From assembly GCF_904849725.1 (NCBI RefSeq), contig NC_058522.1, positions 335,487,029 to 335,551,028 of the forward strand: a DNA stretch of 64,000 bases, in the 5' to 3' direction. The DNA comes from Hordeum vulgare subsp. vulgare. Taxonomy: Eukaryota; Streptophyta; Magnoliopsida; Poales; Poaceae. The notes under the pieces are model-generated. The model ran no database searches. It worked only from the letters and a program-made list of their open reading frames with translations, and was not told the origin of the DNA. Shown here piece after piece: positions 46,189-57,294 of this stretch; within the stretch, counting starts at the first letter, position 1; each line of letters opens with the position of its first letter. The translations under genes and the position numbers were made by a program.

Positions 46189-49100
46189 TATTCCTCGCTC
46201 CCGGCAATAGTTAGCTGTTGCGCTTAGCAGTTTCGGCCCATTTAGATTTTGGATTTTTTTGATGATTTATTAAATTCCAGAAAATAGGACGATATTAAAA
46301 TGCTCGTAGTTTATTTTTTGTTAGTCAGATCGAGACGTATAATATATGTTTTACGTGTAGAATTTCGTGTAGCATCCGAATATTTAACTTGCATTTTTAT
46401 TTGACACCGTTTAGAGTGCCTAATGCGTGGATTTACGTGTTGTCTCAATAAGTAGGTGCCCGCATTTATTTTCCTCATGTGTTTGAATTGCTCGCATGCC
46501 ATGATAGAAATGTCCATGTTTTAGGAATCATTTTTGCATGCATTTTAGAGCGGTCATTTTTCTTTTTGCGTGTAGGGAATTGCCTCTAGTTTATTTTCCC
46601 GTATATAGTTTATTTTCCCGCATTAATGTGGGGCATTATTTTGTGTTGCAAACCCCACATATTTTATATGTTTCCGGGGTAGAAAAATCCCATGGATTTT
46701 TCTGTGCAATTAGTTTTAGCTTTTGAGTAAGTTAGTTCGCGAGATATTTTGCTAAGTTGCCCTTTTGTTTAATTCGTAGGATTTATTTCGTGCGTTGTTT
46801 GACGGAGTTGTCAACTAGAGAGTTGATCTTGGATGTTTTGTTTAGCCCCTGGTATTTTTAGTTGCAATAGAAATGCATGTTTAGGTGTTGTTTTCTTGCT
46901 CTCAAGTTGCTAGAAATAGTGTTGTTTTAGAGGAGCTGAAATATTTCTAAGTCTGGAATCTGTTATATTTTGTTGTTGTCTTGTCTTGCTTGCATCTTGT
47001 GATCTGTAGCTCTTTTGGGGTTGGTCCAATGGAGTTAGTTGTACCCCTTATGTTTCTCTAGCATGTTGTTAAGTTTCATGCCTTTTGGAGTCCTGTAGAT
47101 ATAAGTTTTTCTGCTGTCAATATTGCTTCAGGCTGAAAACTGCACTTTCAGGAGGTGTTATTTTCACTAAGTCTGAAATAGTGTGTGAGATGCCATTTTG
47201 TGTCTTCTTTCTCTGGTGATCCGTGCTGCCATGCTAGTTGTTGTTAGTTGTTTGTAGTAGTGCTTCTTGCCCTCTTCCGTGCCATGCCTTGCTTGAGCAA
47301 ATCGGAGTTGTGTAGCCGTAGTTGTGGGGCGTAGAATATGCTATGTGGCTGATTTTGGCAGATTGTTGTCATTTCTTGTTTTGCTCGTAGTTTTTGAACC
47401 ATAGCTCCGATTTGATCGTGTCCTACATGAAACTTGCTTAGGATCTTGTGTTGTTTCATTTTCTCTTGCTGGTTGTTTGTTTTGAAGTGCTCGTAGCCAC
47501 CGTCGCACACATTTTGCATTCATGCCATCACATCTTGCGGTGCTTGTATCTTTTGAACCGTAGCTCCGTTGGAGATGTTCTTTACGTGTAGGTTGCTTGC
47601 CTTGACGCGTAGAATCACGTGAACCTATTTGTTTTTCTGTTTAACAACTAATTAAAGGTGTTAATTCAGATCTGGACAGAATTGTAAATTAACATGCGAG
47701 GTCGTTTTGGAGGTGCTATATGTCATTTCCGACCTCACTTAAAATGCCTAGATAGGTAGTTTAATTTCCGCTTCACCTCTTGCATGTTTGACAACATTAA
47801 TATTGTCGTGTATCTAATCGGGATAGAACTTAATAAATTAACGTGGAGTTTCGTCAATATGCAACTCGTGCATATTGAACTTCACTTAATGTGTAGTGTG
47901 TGATTGTGTGATTTGTCGTGCCGTGACTTGCATGTTTTCAGCAGCTCATGCATCATATGTGTTGTGCATCGTGTGGTGAATTTCGTGTGTTGATTTGTGT
48001 TTCCGGTTTGCTTCGTCTCGATAGAGTTCCGCAGCGTGTCGGATTGTGAGGACCCGTTCGACTACGTCGGTTCGTCTGCTTCACGGGGTCGTTCTTCTTC
48101 CAAGCGGGATCTCAGGCAAGATGATCATTTCCCCAGATACCATTACTATCATTGCCATGCTAGTTTTCTCGCTTCTATCGATGATGTCTCGTTGCCTACC
48201 ACATGTTAAATATCAGCCTCTCAACAATGCCATGAAAACCATCAACCTGTTCAACCTAGCAAACCACTGATTGGCTATGTTACCGCTTGCTTAATCCTGT
48301 TGATAGCGTTGCTAGTTGCAGGTGCATTGCTTCCATGTGAAAGCATGGGTTCCTTGTTATATCACCATATTTAAATTCTATTTAATTTAATGCACCTATA
48401 TACTTGGTAAAAGGTGGAAGGCTCGGCCTTTCTAGCCTGGTGTTTTGTTCCACCTTTGCCCCCTTAGTTTCCGGCTACCGGTGTTATGTTCCATAAATGA
48501 GCGCTCCTAACACGATCGGGGTTGTTATGGGGACCCCCTTGATAATTCGTTTTAGATTAAAGCTGGTCTGGCAAGGCCCAACTTTGGTACTACATTTGCC
48601 TAAACACCTAATAAAATTGCATAGGGACTTTCCGGACCCCGAGGATAATTTAATCAACCCCCGGGCCAGTGCTCCTCATGAGTGTTGGCCCCACCTGAGC
48701 GATGTCCGGCGCCCCTCTGGTCACCCGGAGGTTTAGCGATCCCGACGTCTAGCTCATCCGCCGTGTCCTGAGAACGAGGTACGCGACTCCTATCGGGATC
48801 GTCGACACGTCGGGCGGCCTTGCTGGATTAGTTTTACCTTGGACGAATATCTTGTGCATCGGGATTCCGGTGATGCTTTGGGTAATCTCAGAGTTGAGGT
48901 TTTCCACTAGGGAATCCGACGAGATCGTGAGCTTCGTGATTGAGGATTTCTATGCGGCTTGTGGTAATTTATGATGGACTAGTTGGAGCACCCCTGCAGG
49001 GTTAAATCTTTCAGAAAGCCGTGCCCGTGGTTATGTGGCAACGTGGAAGCTTTGTTTAACACTGGTTCTAGATAACTTGAAGTTAATTAATTAAAATATG

Positions 49101-49793
49101 CCAACTGTGTGCGTAACCGTGACTGTCTCTTTCATGAGTTCCTTCTCCGATTGAGGACACGGTGGGGTTATGTCTGACGTAGGTAGGTGTTCAGGATCAT
49201 TCACTTGATCATCAGTAGTCACGTCTGCTATGCGTAGATCTTCCCCCTCTTATTTCTGGTATTCGTAAGTTAGCCACCAAATATGTGCTTAGCCGCTGCT
49301 GCAACCTCACCACTTAACCATACCTCACCCATTAAGCTTTGCTAGTCTTGATACCTTTGGAAATGAGATTGCTGAGTCCCCCGTGGCTCACAGATTACTA
49401 CAACACCAGTTGCAGGTACAGGTAAAGGTTACTTGACGCGAGCGCGTTGACTGTTCATTTGGAGTTGCTTCTTCTTCTTCTTCTTCTTCTTCGATCTAGG
49501 ATGGGTTCCAGGCCGGCAGCCTCGGATAGCAAGGATGGACGTCGTTCTTCTTTTCTCGTTTGTTTTCGTCCGTAGTCGGACCCTGCTCTTACTCTTGATC
49601 TTTATGTAATGTACTGGTGTGACTCTGATGTAGCTTGTGGCGAGTGTAAGCCAACTCTTTATATATCTCTTCTTTTCAGTACATGTACTTGTAACGATAT
49701 CCATTCTTGCGACACGACGAGATGCGCTTCTATCCCTGACGAGGCCTTCGTGCCAAATTGAGGATAGGGTCGCATCTTGGGCGTGACATAACA

Positions 49794-51064
49794 GCAGTGG
49801 GAAGGAACAGCAGTAGTGACAGCGGTAGAAAGTAGCAACAATAGTAATAGCAGTAGCAAGTAACAACAGCAGCAACTGTAGTAACAGCAGTAGCAGCAGA
49901 GCAAGACAAGTAACAGCAGCAGAGCAAAACAAGTAACAGCAGGGACAAACTCGTAGGCAATGGGTCGGTGATTCGTTTGGATGATATTCATCATGCAACA
50001 GTTATAACACGGAGAGATATGTGGCTAGCTCCCGTTCGTCAATGTGATGTAGGCATGCATTTCATGTGTAGTCATACGTGCTTAGGGAAAAGAACTTGCA
50101 TGACATCTATTGTCCATCCCTCCCGTGGCAGCGGGGTCCAAAAGGATACTACGGGATATTAAGGTTCTCCTTTTAATAAAGAACTGGAACAACGCATTAG
50201 CACTTGGTGAACACATGAACTCCTCAAACTATGGTCATCACCGGGAGTGGTTCCGGTTATTGTCACTCCGGGGTTGCCGGGTCATAACACATAGTAGGTA
50301 ACTACAACTTGCAAGATCGGATCTAAAACACACATTTATTGGTGACAACATAATAATTTCAGATCTGAAATCATGGCACTCGGGCCCTAGTGACAAGCAT
50401 TAAGCATGGCAAAGTAGTAGCAACATCAATCTCAGAACATACTGGATACTAGGGATCAATCCCCATCAAAACTAACTCGATTACATGATAGATCTCATCC
50501 TACTCATCACCGCCCAGCGAGCCTACGAATAGATTACTCACGAACGATGAAGAGCTTCATGGAATTGGAGAGGGAAGAAGGTTGATGATGACGATGGCGA
50601 TGATTTCCCCTCTCCGGAGCCCAAAACGGACTCCAGATCAGTCCTCTAGATGAAGAACAGGATGTGGCGGCGCCTCCGTATCGCAAATGCGACGAAATCT
50701 TGTCTTCTGATTTTTTTTCTGGGCGGAAGTGAATTTATAGAGCTGGAGTTGGGGGCGGCAGATCCACGTGGGCCCCACAAGCTTGGTTGCCGCGGCCAGG
50801 GGGTGGCCGCGGCAACAGGGCTTGTGGCCCGCTGGCCCATCCCCTCTAGTGGATCTTTGCGTAGGTATTTTTCATATTTTCCAGAAAAATTCTCCGTAAA
50901 TTTTCAGGACGTTCCGAGAACTTTCATTTCTGCACAAAAACAACACCATGGCAATTCTGCTGAAAACAGCGTTAGTCCGGGTTAGTTTCATTCAAATCAT
51001 GCAAATTAGAGTCCAAAACAAGGGCAACAGAGTTTGGAAAAGTAGATACGATGGAGACGTATCA
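49794..51064 (-). repeat. 5' LTR of the 36-51 kb element, second part
   Basis: It continues the CAG/TAA-rich array and ends GAGACGTATCA, followed by ATCTA. The first and second parts together are close to the 3' LTR in length and sequence. Confidence 0.9.
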
Positions 51065-51620
51065 ATCTACCCTGCCCACCCACCCAGCTAAAGATCTACC
51101 CTGCTCCGATGGGTGCGTGGGCAGGGTAGATCTTCAGCTGCAGCAAAACGGACCTTGTGGATTGGACCTAATGGAGTGGCCGAAATAAGTGTTGTCGGGT
51201 CCATCCGCCGGGGTGGGGTGCCCAAGGAAGCCGGCGACCGCGGCAAGGGGACCAGATCCGAATCGGCAACGAGAAGCTGCGAGAACATGTCGGGCATGAG
51301 ACTGTCGCGCGCAACTCGTGGGGTGAAGAAGCCGAACGGGGACATGGGTAAATCTTGCGAAGGCTTGATCGGGGGTGGAGTTGCTAAATAGCGCGACGAT
51401 GGTGTCCGTGGTTGCGGGCTTGGGGCGGTGCGCCGCAGGAGCATGTGCGGGCGCATGGCTAGGGGGTGTGCAATAATGTTTTCTCTCTCCGCATCGCATG
51501 GAGGTTTCATGTTGGTAGAAATGTTGCATCTATTTAGTATGGGTTGAATCTTACTGTTTATGTTTAGGGCAGTACTGAGTGCCGACGCGTCGGCCCAAAA
51601 ACTCGCGTCGGTCACAACGC
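51065..51620 (-). other. Right flank of the 36-51 kb element, possibly LINE ORF1 or leader
   Basis: A minus-strand frame of 175 residues (51,088-51,615) rich in Pro, Ser and Arg is open, but a second frame is also open over most of it, so coding is not proven. Because the element's TSD joins this flank to 36,013, it should be the upstream part of the same broken LINE. I could not confirm this from motifs. A 14-bp perfect inverted repeat lies at 51,091-51,134. Confidence 0.3.
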
Positions 51621-52720
51621 AGCCGTCAGATTAGGGATACCATGTCCGTCAGATCTCCTCTCTCATCCTCGACCTCGAGCCAACGAACGCGAGCACCTCG
51701 CCGGCCATCCTCGTCCAACGTGCAGCGGCGCTCCCCACCCCTCCCCTCTTCTCCTGCCCCCGACGGTCGAGGGGTCCTTCTCCCGTCGCCCCCTCTCACC
51801 GGACGTCCTCACGGCTGATCGCCGCCCTTGCAGAGCCAACAAACGCGAGCACCTTGCCGGCCATCCTCGTCCAAAAAGTCGTAGCCCCCACCCCCTCGGC
51901 TATCGAGGGGTCCTTCTCCCGTCGCCCCATCTCACCATCGTTGTCAAGATCGTTGCTTGTAGCAGAGGCTGCCGGCGGTCAAAACTTTTTCCCTGAAGCT
52001 GGTTGAAGCTTTCCGCACATACGGTTGAAGCTTTCTCTAGAACAGTTGCAACTTTTCTGATTGTGCAGTGTATGGTTGTAGCTTTCTCTCTTAATGGTTG
52101 GAGCTTTTTTCATCTACAGTCGAAGCTTTTCTATCAAGGGTTGCAACTATTATCTTTTAGCAGCGCTCGATTAATGCGCTCTCTATCGTTTCTGTTGCAG
52201 CTTTTTTCATCAACGGTTGTAGCATTTTATGTCAAGGGTTGTAGCATTCCGCCATGGCAATGACCGCTTGCAGGTTTTTATATGTGTGGTTGCAGCTTTT
52301 TCATCAACAATTGTAGCATTTTATGTCAACGGTTGTAGCATTCCGTCATGGCACTGACCGCTTGCAGCTTTTTATATGCCTGGTTGAAGCTTTTTTTTAC
52401 AGCGGTTGTACCATGAGGGCGTGCAGCGGGTTTTGCGATGCCTCAGCCGCCGTCTAGTCAAGGGTCGCCAGAGGTGCGGCTGTGTGCTGCAAACAAGGGG
52501 GGAGCGGAAGAGCAGAGGAGCAGCGGGCAGAGCGGAGGGCACCATGTGTGACGGGAGAGAGAGAAAAAGAAGAAGATACGGAAGGTGGAAGAAATAGAGG
52601 AGATGGGCCACATCATACGTCTCGCCAGTTGGTTCGTTGGAAGGCAGCGCGAGTGGGCAAACCGACCGAAACGTTCGGCCGACGCACAAAAGGGAAACAT
52701 TTTCCTTGTGTTTATGGTGC
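51621..52720. repeat. Unclassified repeat with GGTTGNAGC-type units
   Basis: No gene is seen. From about 51,995 to 52,400 the plus strand repeats GGTTG[ATC]AGCTTTT-like units. A 95-bp unit is duplicated in tandem (52,193-52,287 and 52,288-52,382). The outer parts share a GCGTCGGCC word in opposite orientation (about 51,585 and 52,680), which would fit a decayed Mutator-like or foldback element. The evidence is weak. Confidence 0.4.
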
Positions 52721-52994
52721 TAACTGTTAGTGCATGTATTCGCTTGTTCTCTTCCAAAGACAGTCATCTTCAACTTATTCAAGTTTTGTAATATGATTTT
52801 TTTATGTCGCATCTCTGAACGCAAATAAAAATGAATACACTAAGTTTACGTATCTAAAACGTGGTGTGTTAAGTTTCGAAGCACAAAACTAAAACTTAGT
52901 TACAGCTACTGAAACTTAATTGGTACATCTATTTTTAGTTAAGTTACTTGTTTATATGTATATAATGTTTCAATGACTTTGATCATCAATATAT

Positions 52995-53448
52995 GAGCAT
53001 CTACAACCGGACTTACTAAATACGACTCCCTAAACATTAACGGACATGTTCAGTCGGTGATCAGGCATATCCTTTATTTGTTCGTTCGCACAACCACGCT
53101 CTACATATCCTTTATTTGTTCGTTTGCACAACCACACTCTACGTTGCACATGATTGATGGAGAGGAAGATAGAGAAATAAAAGAATGAATAAAAAAGAAA
53201 AGATGGTCCGGGGTGAGGTCGCGTCCTATGTAACGAACTGGTCGGGCGCGTCCAGTCGCGTCCGCGAGCCCTCATATCATTTCTATATTTATCTTTAATA
53301 TAAGGGTTCATGGATAGCTCGGATGTATAAAGATGATATGAGGGGTACGGTTGAGTCACTTTTTTCTTTTTTTCTCGTGTATGATCATTGACCGGACACG
53401 TTCATAAACGTATGAGAGGTCGTTTGAGGCGTCCGGTTATAGATGTTC
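52995..53448. mobile_element. Foldback / MITE-like element with about 70-bp inverted ends
   Basis: The left end GAGCATCTACAACCGGAC and the right end GTCCGGTTATAGATGTTC are inverted repeats, and similarity continues inward for about 70 bp (TGTTCAGTCGGTGATCA against TGATCATTGACCGGACA). No coding sequence lies inside. A 38-bp tandem duplication (CATATCCTTTATTTGTTCGT start) is at 53,067-53,142. I could not define a target duplication, so the superfamily is open. Confidence 0.55.
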
Positions 53449-54079
53449 TAATAATGCAAATGCGAATATACACACTAGTTATAAAATTTGTTCAGTTACC
53501 TTATGTATCACCATAGATACTAGTTGTATGTGAATGTATTAGTCAGTCTTGAATCTGTTTGTCACTTTCCTCCAAGATTATCTGCAAATCACCTCTCTAC
53601 TCATGTGCATGCACCTCCAGGCAACTGTGCTGTGAGATGCTTCCTAAAGCTGAGTTGTGATTTGCGTATCAAGTTGCATTGGAATTTGTGTCCTCAAGGG
53701 ATTCTTCTGACAACACGCTTCCCTGTCACTACATACGAAAGTTCCTAGATGGACAGAGCCCTGTTCAAAAACAACAAAAGTAGCTAGAGTCATAAAGGCC
53801 AAAGAGTTTTTATGCGTTGCCTAATGCCAAAAGTTTAAAGTGCAAAAGATGCAAACCAAAGTCACAGCTGCAAGGCATTTGTTAATTTCTCCTGAAGAAT
53901 ACTACTGCTACCATAGATGAAATGATGATTGATGAGGAAGCCTTCTTCAGTTAGCTATCTGCCAGGTTATTCTTACGCGAGGATACTGAATTGACAGACT
54001 GATGCCAAAAATTGGTGGACTACTACTTGCGTTGAAAATTCCAATGTATACAGGAGTAGAAAAGAATAGGGTGTACCGA
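53449..54079. other. No gene recognised
   Basis: A 74-residue frame at 53,524-53,748 resembles nothing I know and has no splice or family support. A 28-bp word at 53,854-53,881 recurs exactly at 57,946-57,973. Confidence 0.5.
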
Positions 54080-54969
54080 CTTAATCTCAGGGCCGGGTTC
54101 ACAATGGTGCCAGATATGCGCCTGCAGAGGGGCCATAATTTTGAGGGGCCAAATTTTTTTAGGCGAATCTTATTTAGTTCTATTTTTTTTCATTATTAGA
54201 AACATAAAAAATGAGCATGATCTAGGAATCAAACCCCCAAACAGCTTGTTACGAGCAATCAACTCCAACCATCAGGACATAACCTCCTAATTGTACGAGT
54301 ACTACTTTTTTTAATTTTTTATAGTTTGTACTTCAGTTCGTCTTATTAGTTATCTTTTTTCTTTTTTCTCATTATTTTTCGTTTTCTTTAATGTGTGATT
54401 TCTTTAAAATTCGTGAACCCTTTTAAAGAGATGAACTTTTTTAAATGGATCAAAGTTTTTTTAAAATTGATGAACATTTTTCAATTTTTATGAACTTATT
54501 TTAATTTTGGTTATTTTTTCTGAAATTAATGATTTTTTAAACATTTTGGTGAACTATTAAAAAAATGAACTTTTAAAAATTAAAGCTATTGAAGTCCTAT
54601 ATGTGTACTAGTATGACACAACAAAGTCTCAATGATTTGACCATAATAGCATTTGAGAGTGAAATGTCAGAGAAGATTGATTACGAGGATGTCATTAAAG
54701 ATTTCAGTTCAAAGAATACTAAAAGAACGAGGATGTTCAAATAAATAGCCACCAGGAGTTGAATAGGTATGACTTTTTTATATGTTCAATTGTTATGTAA
54801 GACATTATATTATATACATTATAATTTTTGCTATGAGATATATGTAATTATAATTGCTCGTTAGGTTTTTTTGTGAGACAGAGCCCTATTTTTTAGTTAG
54901 CACCACGCCCGGTCCTGAGATTTCGGGGCCCCGGGACGAAACTAGAATATGAGCCTTACAATCATTATA

Positions 54970-55131
54970 CTTCTTCCGTTCCTAAATATAAGTTTTTTTA
55001 GATATTTCAATAAGAGACTACATACGAAACAAAATGAGTGTATCTACACTCTAAAGTATGTCTATGTACATCTGTATGTAGTTTTCTGGTGAAAACTCTA
55101 AAAAAAGACTTATATTTAAGAACGGAGGGAG
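54970..55131. mobile_element. Stowaway (Tc1/mariner) MITE
   Basis: This 162-bp element has termini CTTCTTCCGTTCCTAAATAT and the inverted counterpart ending AACGGAGGGAG, flanked by TA on both sides. It is the standard Triticeae Stowaway type. Confidence 0.92.
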
Positions 55132-55805
55132 TATATCAATATAAAGATAATTAAAGACATACCTTCTTTTAAATTGTGAAACTATGTCATCTAGACGATG
55201 GTGCCATGCAGTATTCTCTCGGCGACTCGCCTTCCGACATTGCCGCTTGGGGCTGGTGATAATGACTCCAACTAGGCCGAGATCAAGGGTCAGTCACATG
55301 CTGTCAAGCAAGGGGCGATAGCATATGACATCAGTCTAAGTTGCCTTTAGGACAATTATGATCACCCGTATAAGTGAATGAGCTTATTTTATTTCATTCT
55401 TTTTATGTAGAGTGGGTGACTAATTTTTTTATGGAGAAACAAATAGTGCAAACGTTAAATCTATGCGATACAATTTACAATCAACCTATACGAACATATT
55501 AAAACCAAAATATGATATGGAAAATGTACATAAATAACTCTGACAGAACAATCGGCTGTCAATTAAAAATAGTTGTACAAGAGAACCGGCATCAAAGGAA
55601 AAAACAGTAATTCATGTTCCATTTTTGAGAGAGAAATTCATGTCTTTTTTAACTATATGCTAAATTAATATTGAACCGTGCGCTTCCAACCTCAAATTAC
55701 TCTAGCCCACCACCACTTTACATATTGAATGGCCCATCACCACTTAACAACCAGCAATCCAGCATTTCGTTGTAAAAAATAATAAAGGCCCAAAGCCCAG
55801 TCTGC

Positions 55806-57034
55806 TAGGGATGAAAACGGAGCGGAAACGGACGGAACTAGGTGCTACCACATTTGTTTCATGTTTTTTTCCGAAAACGGAAATGAATACAGAAACTCGG
55901 GAAACAAAAACGGAAACAGATACTACCGGAAACTAAAACAGAGCGAATACAACACTGATACAAAGATAGAAGTGGATGTTCACCGGAACAAAGAACCCTT
56001 GAACCGTAGACAAAAACACAATGGATAAGATGGTTATAAAATATTATGATATATTATAGATATATAATTAGATATTCATTTGTGCATAAATATTCAACTT
56101 TCACAACATAAAAACTTGAAAGGCATCCAACAACCAAACAGTGCAGCTTAAATCACAATAGTGCTCAGCTTGAATAATAGTACTAGTACTGTAGTACACA
56201 CTTCAACTCAACAAGAAAAGTATCCATGATGCAAATATTTTAAACTTTAAATATAGTAACTAATAGTCCTCCATGTCTGCATCCATGAAGTCCTCCAGGT
56301 CATCATCACTATCATCCTCTTGTGGTTCCTCCAACTACATAGGCAAGCATACAAATATATTTCAAGTTCTCTATTACGAGTATTAGACATAATACAAGTC
56401 AGAAATTAGATAAAATGCAGACCATGTGCACCAATGTTGTAAAACGTTCCTCCAAGTTTGGCATGTCCATGTCTTTGACAACAGATGCAATGTCACTACC
56501 TGAATGATTAATGATTATTATTATTATGTCACAGGATGCACATGAAATTTGAATAAATCTAAAAGGTTACCTTTCGATGCTCCAATCCATTTTTTAGTAC
56601 AAATTAAAGCTTCGACGGTTTCAGGTTCAAGACAACCACGAAACGGGTGAACAACCCGCCCACCAGCACTGAATGCCGACTCCGAGGCAACCGTCGACAC
56701 TTGAATAGATAAGATATCTCGAGCAAGTCGTGACAGAATAGGAAACTCAACTTGATTGACCTTCCACCATGATAGTATATCAAAATTCAAATCTTTCCTA
56801 CATTGTAACTCTTGATCGTATTGAAAACGAAAAGTTCCATATTGGCGGAAACGGAAAATTCCATTTCCACACTTGTTTCGCCGGAAAACACTGTTTCATT
56901 TTTGTTTCCATTTCCGCATAAAAAAATTCACTCTCATTTTCGTTTTGCAAAATTCCGTTTTCATTTTCATTTTTCCTCTCCATTTCCGTTTTTCTGCCGG
57001 AAAAGCGGAAAGTTTTCGCCCATCTTCATCCCTA
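55806..57034 (-). mobile_element. hAT transposon, internally deleted, nested in the larger hAT
   Basis: This 1,229-bp element begins TAGGGATGAAAACGG, ends CATCTTCATCCCTA and is flanked by the 8-bp duplication CAGTCTGC (55,798-55,805 and 57,035-57,042). The subterminal regions carry many short GGAAACGG/CCGTTTCC words, the kind of array bound by hAT transposases. The 3' exons of a transposase remain; the catalytic part is deleted. Confidence 0.9.
56260..56790 (-). pseudogene. hAT transposase C-terminal exons (dimerisation domain)
   Basis: Three exons fit on the minus strand. The first ends at 56,571 and encodes a hAT dimerisation domain (DILSWWKVNQVEFPILSRLA, DILSIQVSTVASESAFSAGG, VEALICTKKWIGASK). 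It is followed by a GT donor (AAAG|GTAACC). The second is 56,499-56,423 after TTCAG. The third is 56,334-56,260, an acidic tail DDSDDDLEDF ending in a stop. The reading frame is continuous across both junctions, although the second donor (GTCTGC) is weak. The RNase H-like catalytic core and zinc finger upstream are gone, so no active transposase can be made. Confidence 0.8.
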
Positions 57035-57294
57035 CAGTCTGCTATAGGAAAAACACTCAGCTCTCTCCTTGGTGAAGGCTGGAGAGTGGAGAAGCAGAAA
57101 CAGAAAAACAAACATATACTCTAATGACGGTTGGCGGTTGGGAAAAGCGTGTTTGATGCTCATCTGCCTCGAGCCCTGGACGGGGGCCCCTTCTGTGCCG
57201 AGGGCCCGGTGCGGCCGCCACCGTTTGCCCCTCCCCCCCCCCCCCCCCCCCCCCTCAGGGCCCTAGATTTTATCGGCTCGGCCCTGCTTAATCT

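Larger units (their letters stand above)
44934..49788 (+). mobile_element. Sukkula solo LTR, 4,855 bp
   Basis: It runs TGTGACAGCCCGATGCC to CGCATCTTGGGCGTGACA and is flanked by TAACA on both sides (44,929-44,933 and 49,789-49,793). That makes it a solo LTR left by recombination between the LTRs of a larger element. The terminal words CAGCCCGATGCCGACGTTCC and CGCATCTTGGGCGTGAC match, as I recall them, the Sukkula LTR marker primers, which supports the family name. It contains no gene. A promoter-like zone (TATA at 45,498), a GC-rich leader (45,530-46,180) and a long T-rich stretch (46,190-47,960) follow each other. Confidence 0.92.
36019..51064 (-). mobile_element. Athila-lineage LTR retrotransposon with gag-protease and extra ORF, no pol
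   Basis: It is bounded by ATCTA (36,014-36,018 and 51,065-51,069). The 3' LTR is 36,019-37,752 (1,734 bp). The 5' LTR is 44,475-44,933 plus 49,794-51,064 (1,730 bp) around a Sukkula solo LTR. Without that insertion the element is about 10.2 kb. In element order it has LTR, a degenerate tRNA-Asp primer site, broken gag-protease, an LTR-like promoter region, a second ORF, a 2-kb non-coding tail, a polypurine tract and LTR. No reverse transcriptase, RNase H or integrase is present, so it would need a helper. Confidence 0.92.
54088..57286. mobile_element. hAT-type DNA transposon, non-autonomous, with nested insertions
   Basis: Ends CAGGGCCGGG and CTCGGCCCTG are inverted repeats (9 of 10) flanked by the perfect 8-bp duplication CTTAATCT (54,080-54,087 and 57,287-57,294), the hAT signature. 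Inside are a Stowaway MITE and a second hAT. Its own sequence shows no transposase. A second terminus-like block (CGGTCCTGAGATTTCGGGGC at 54,910-54,929) suggests the element is itself composite. A 21-base C run lies at 57,234-57,254. Confidence 0.85.

Noticed and set aside
45517..46214. Frames of 110-220 codons on both strands, Arg/Pro/Ala-rich
   Set aside because: They lie in the GC-rich leader of the Sukkula LTR, where stops are rare in all frames. Solo LTRs carry no gene.
52193..52382. Regularly spaced repeats, considered as a CRISPR-like array
   Set aside because: There are only two 95-bp units plus degenerate short words, with no constant repeat/spacer pattern, and the genome is a plant nuclear genome.
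53524..53748. Possible host gene exon (74 codons)
   Set aside because: No domain, no splice sites in phase and no neighbouring exon.
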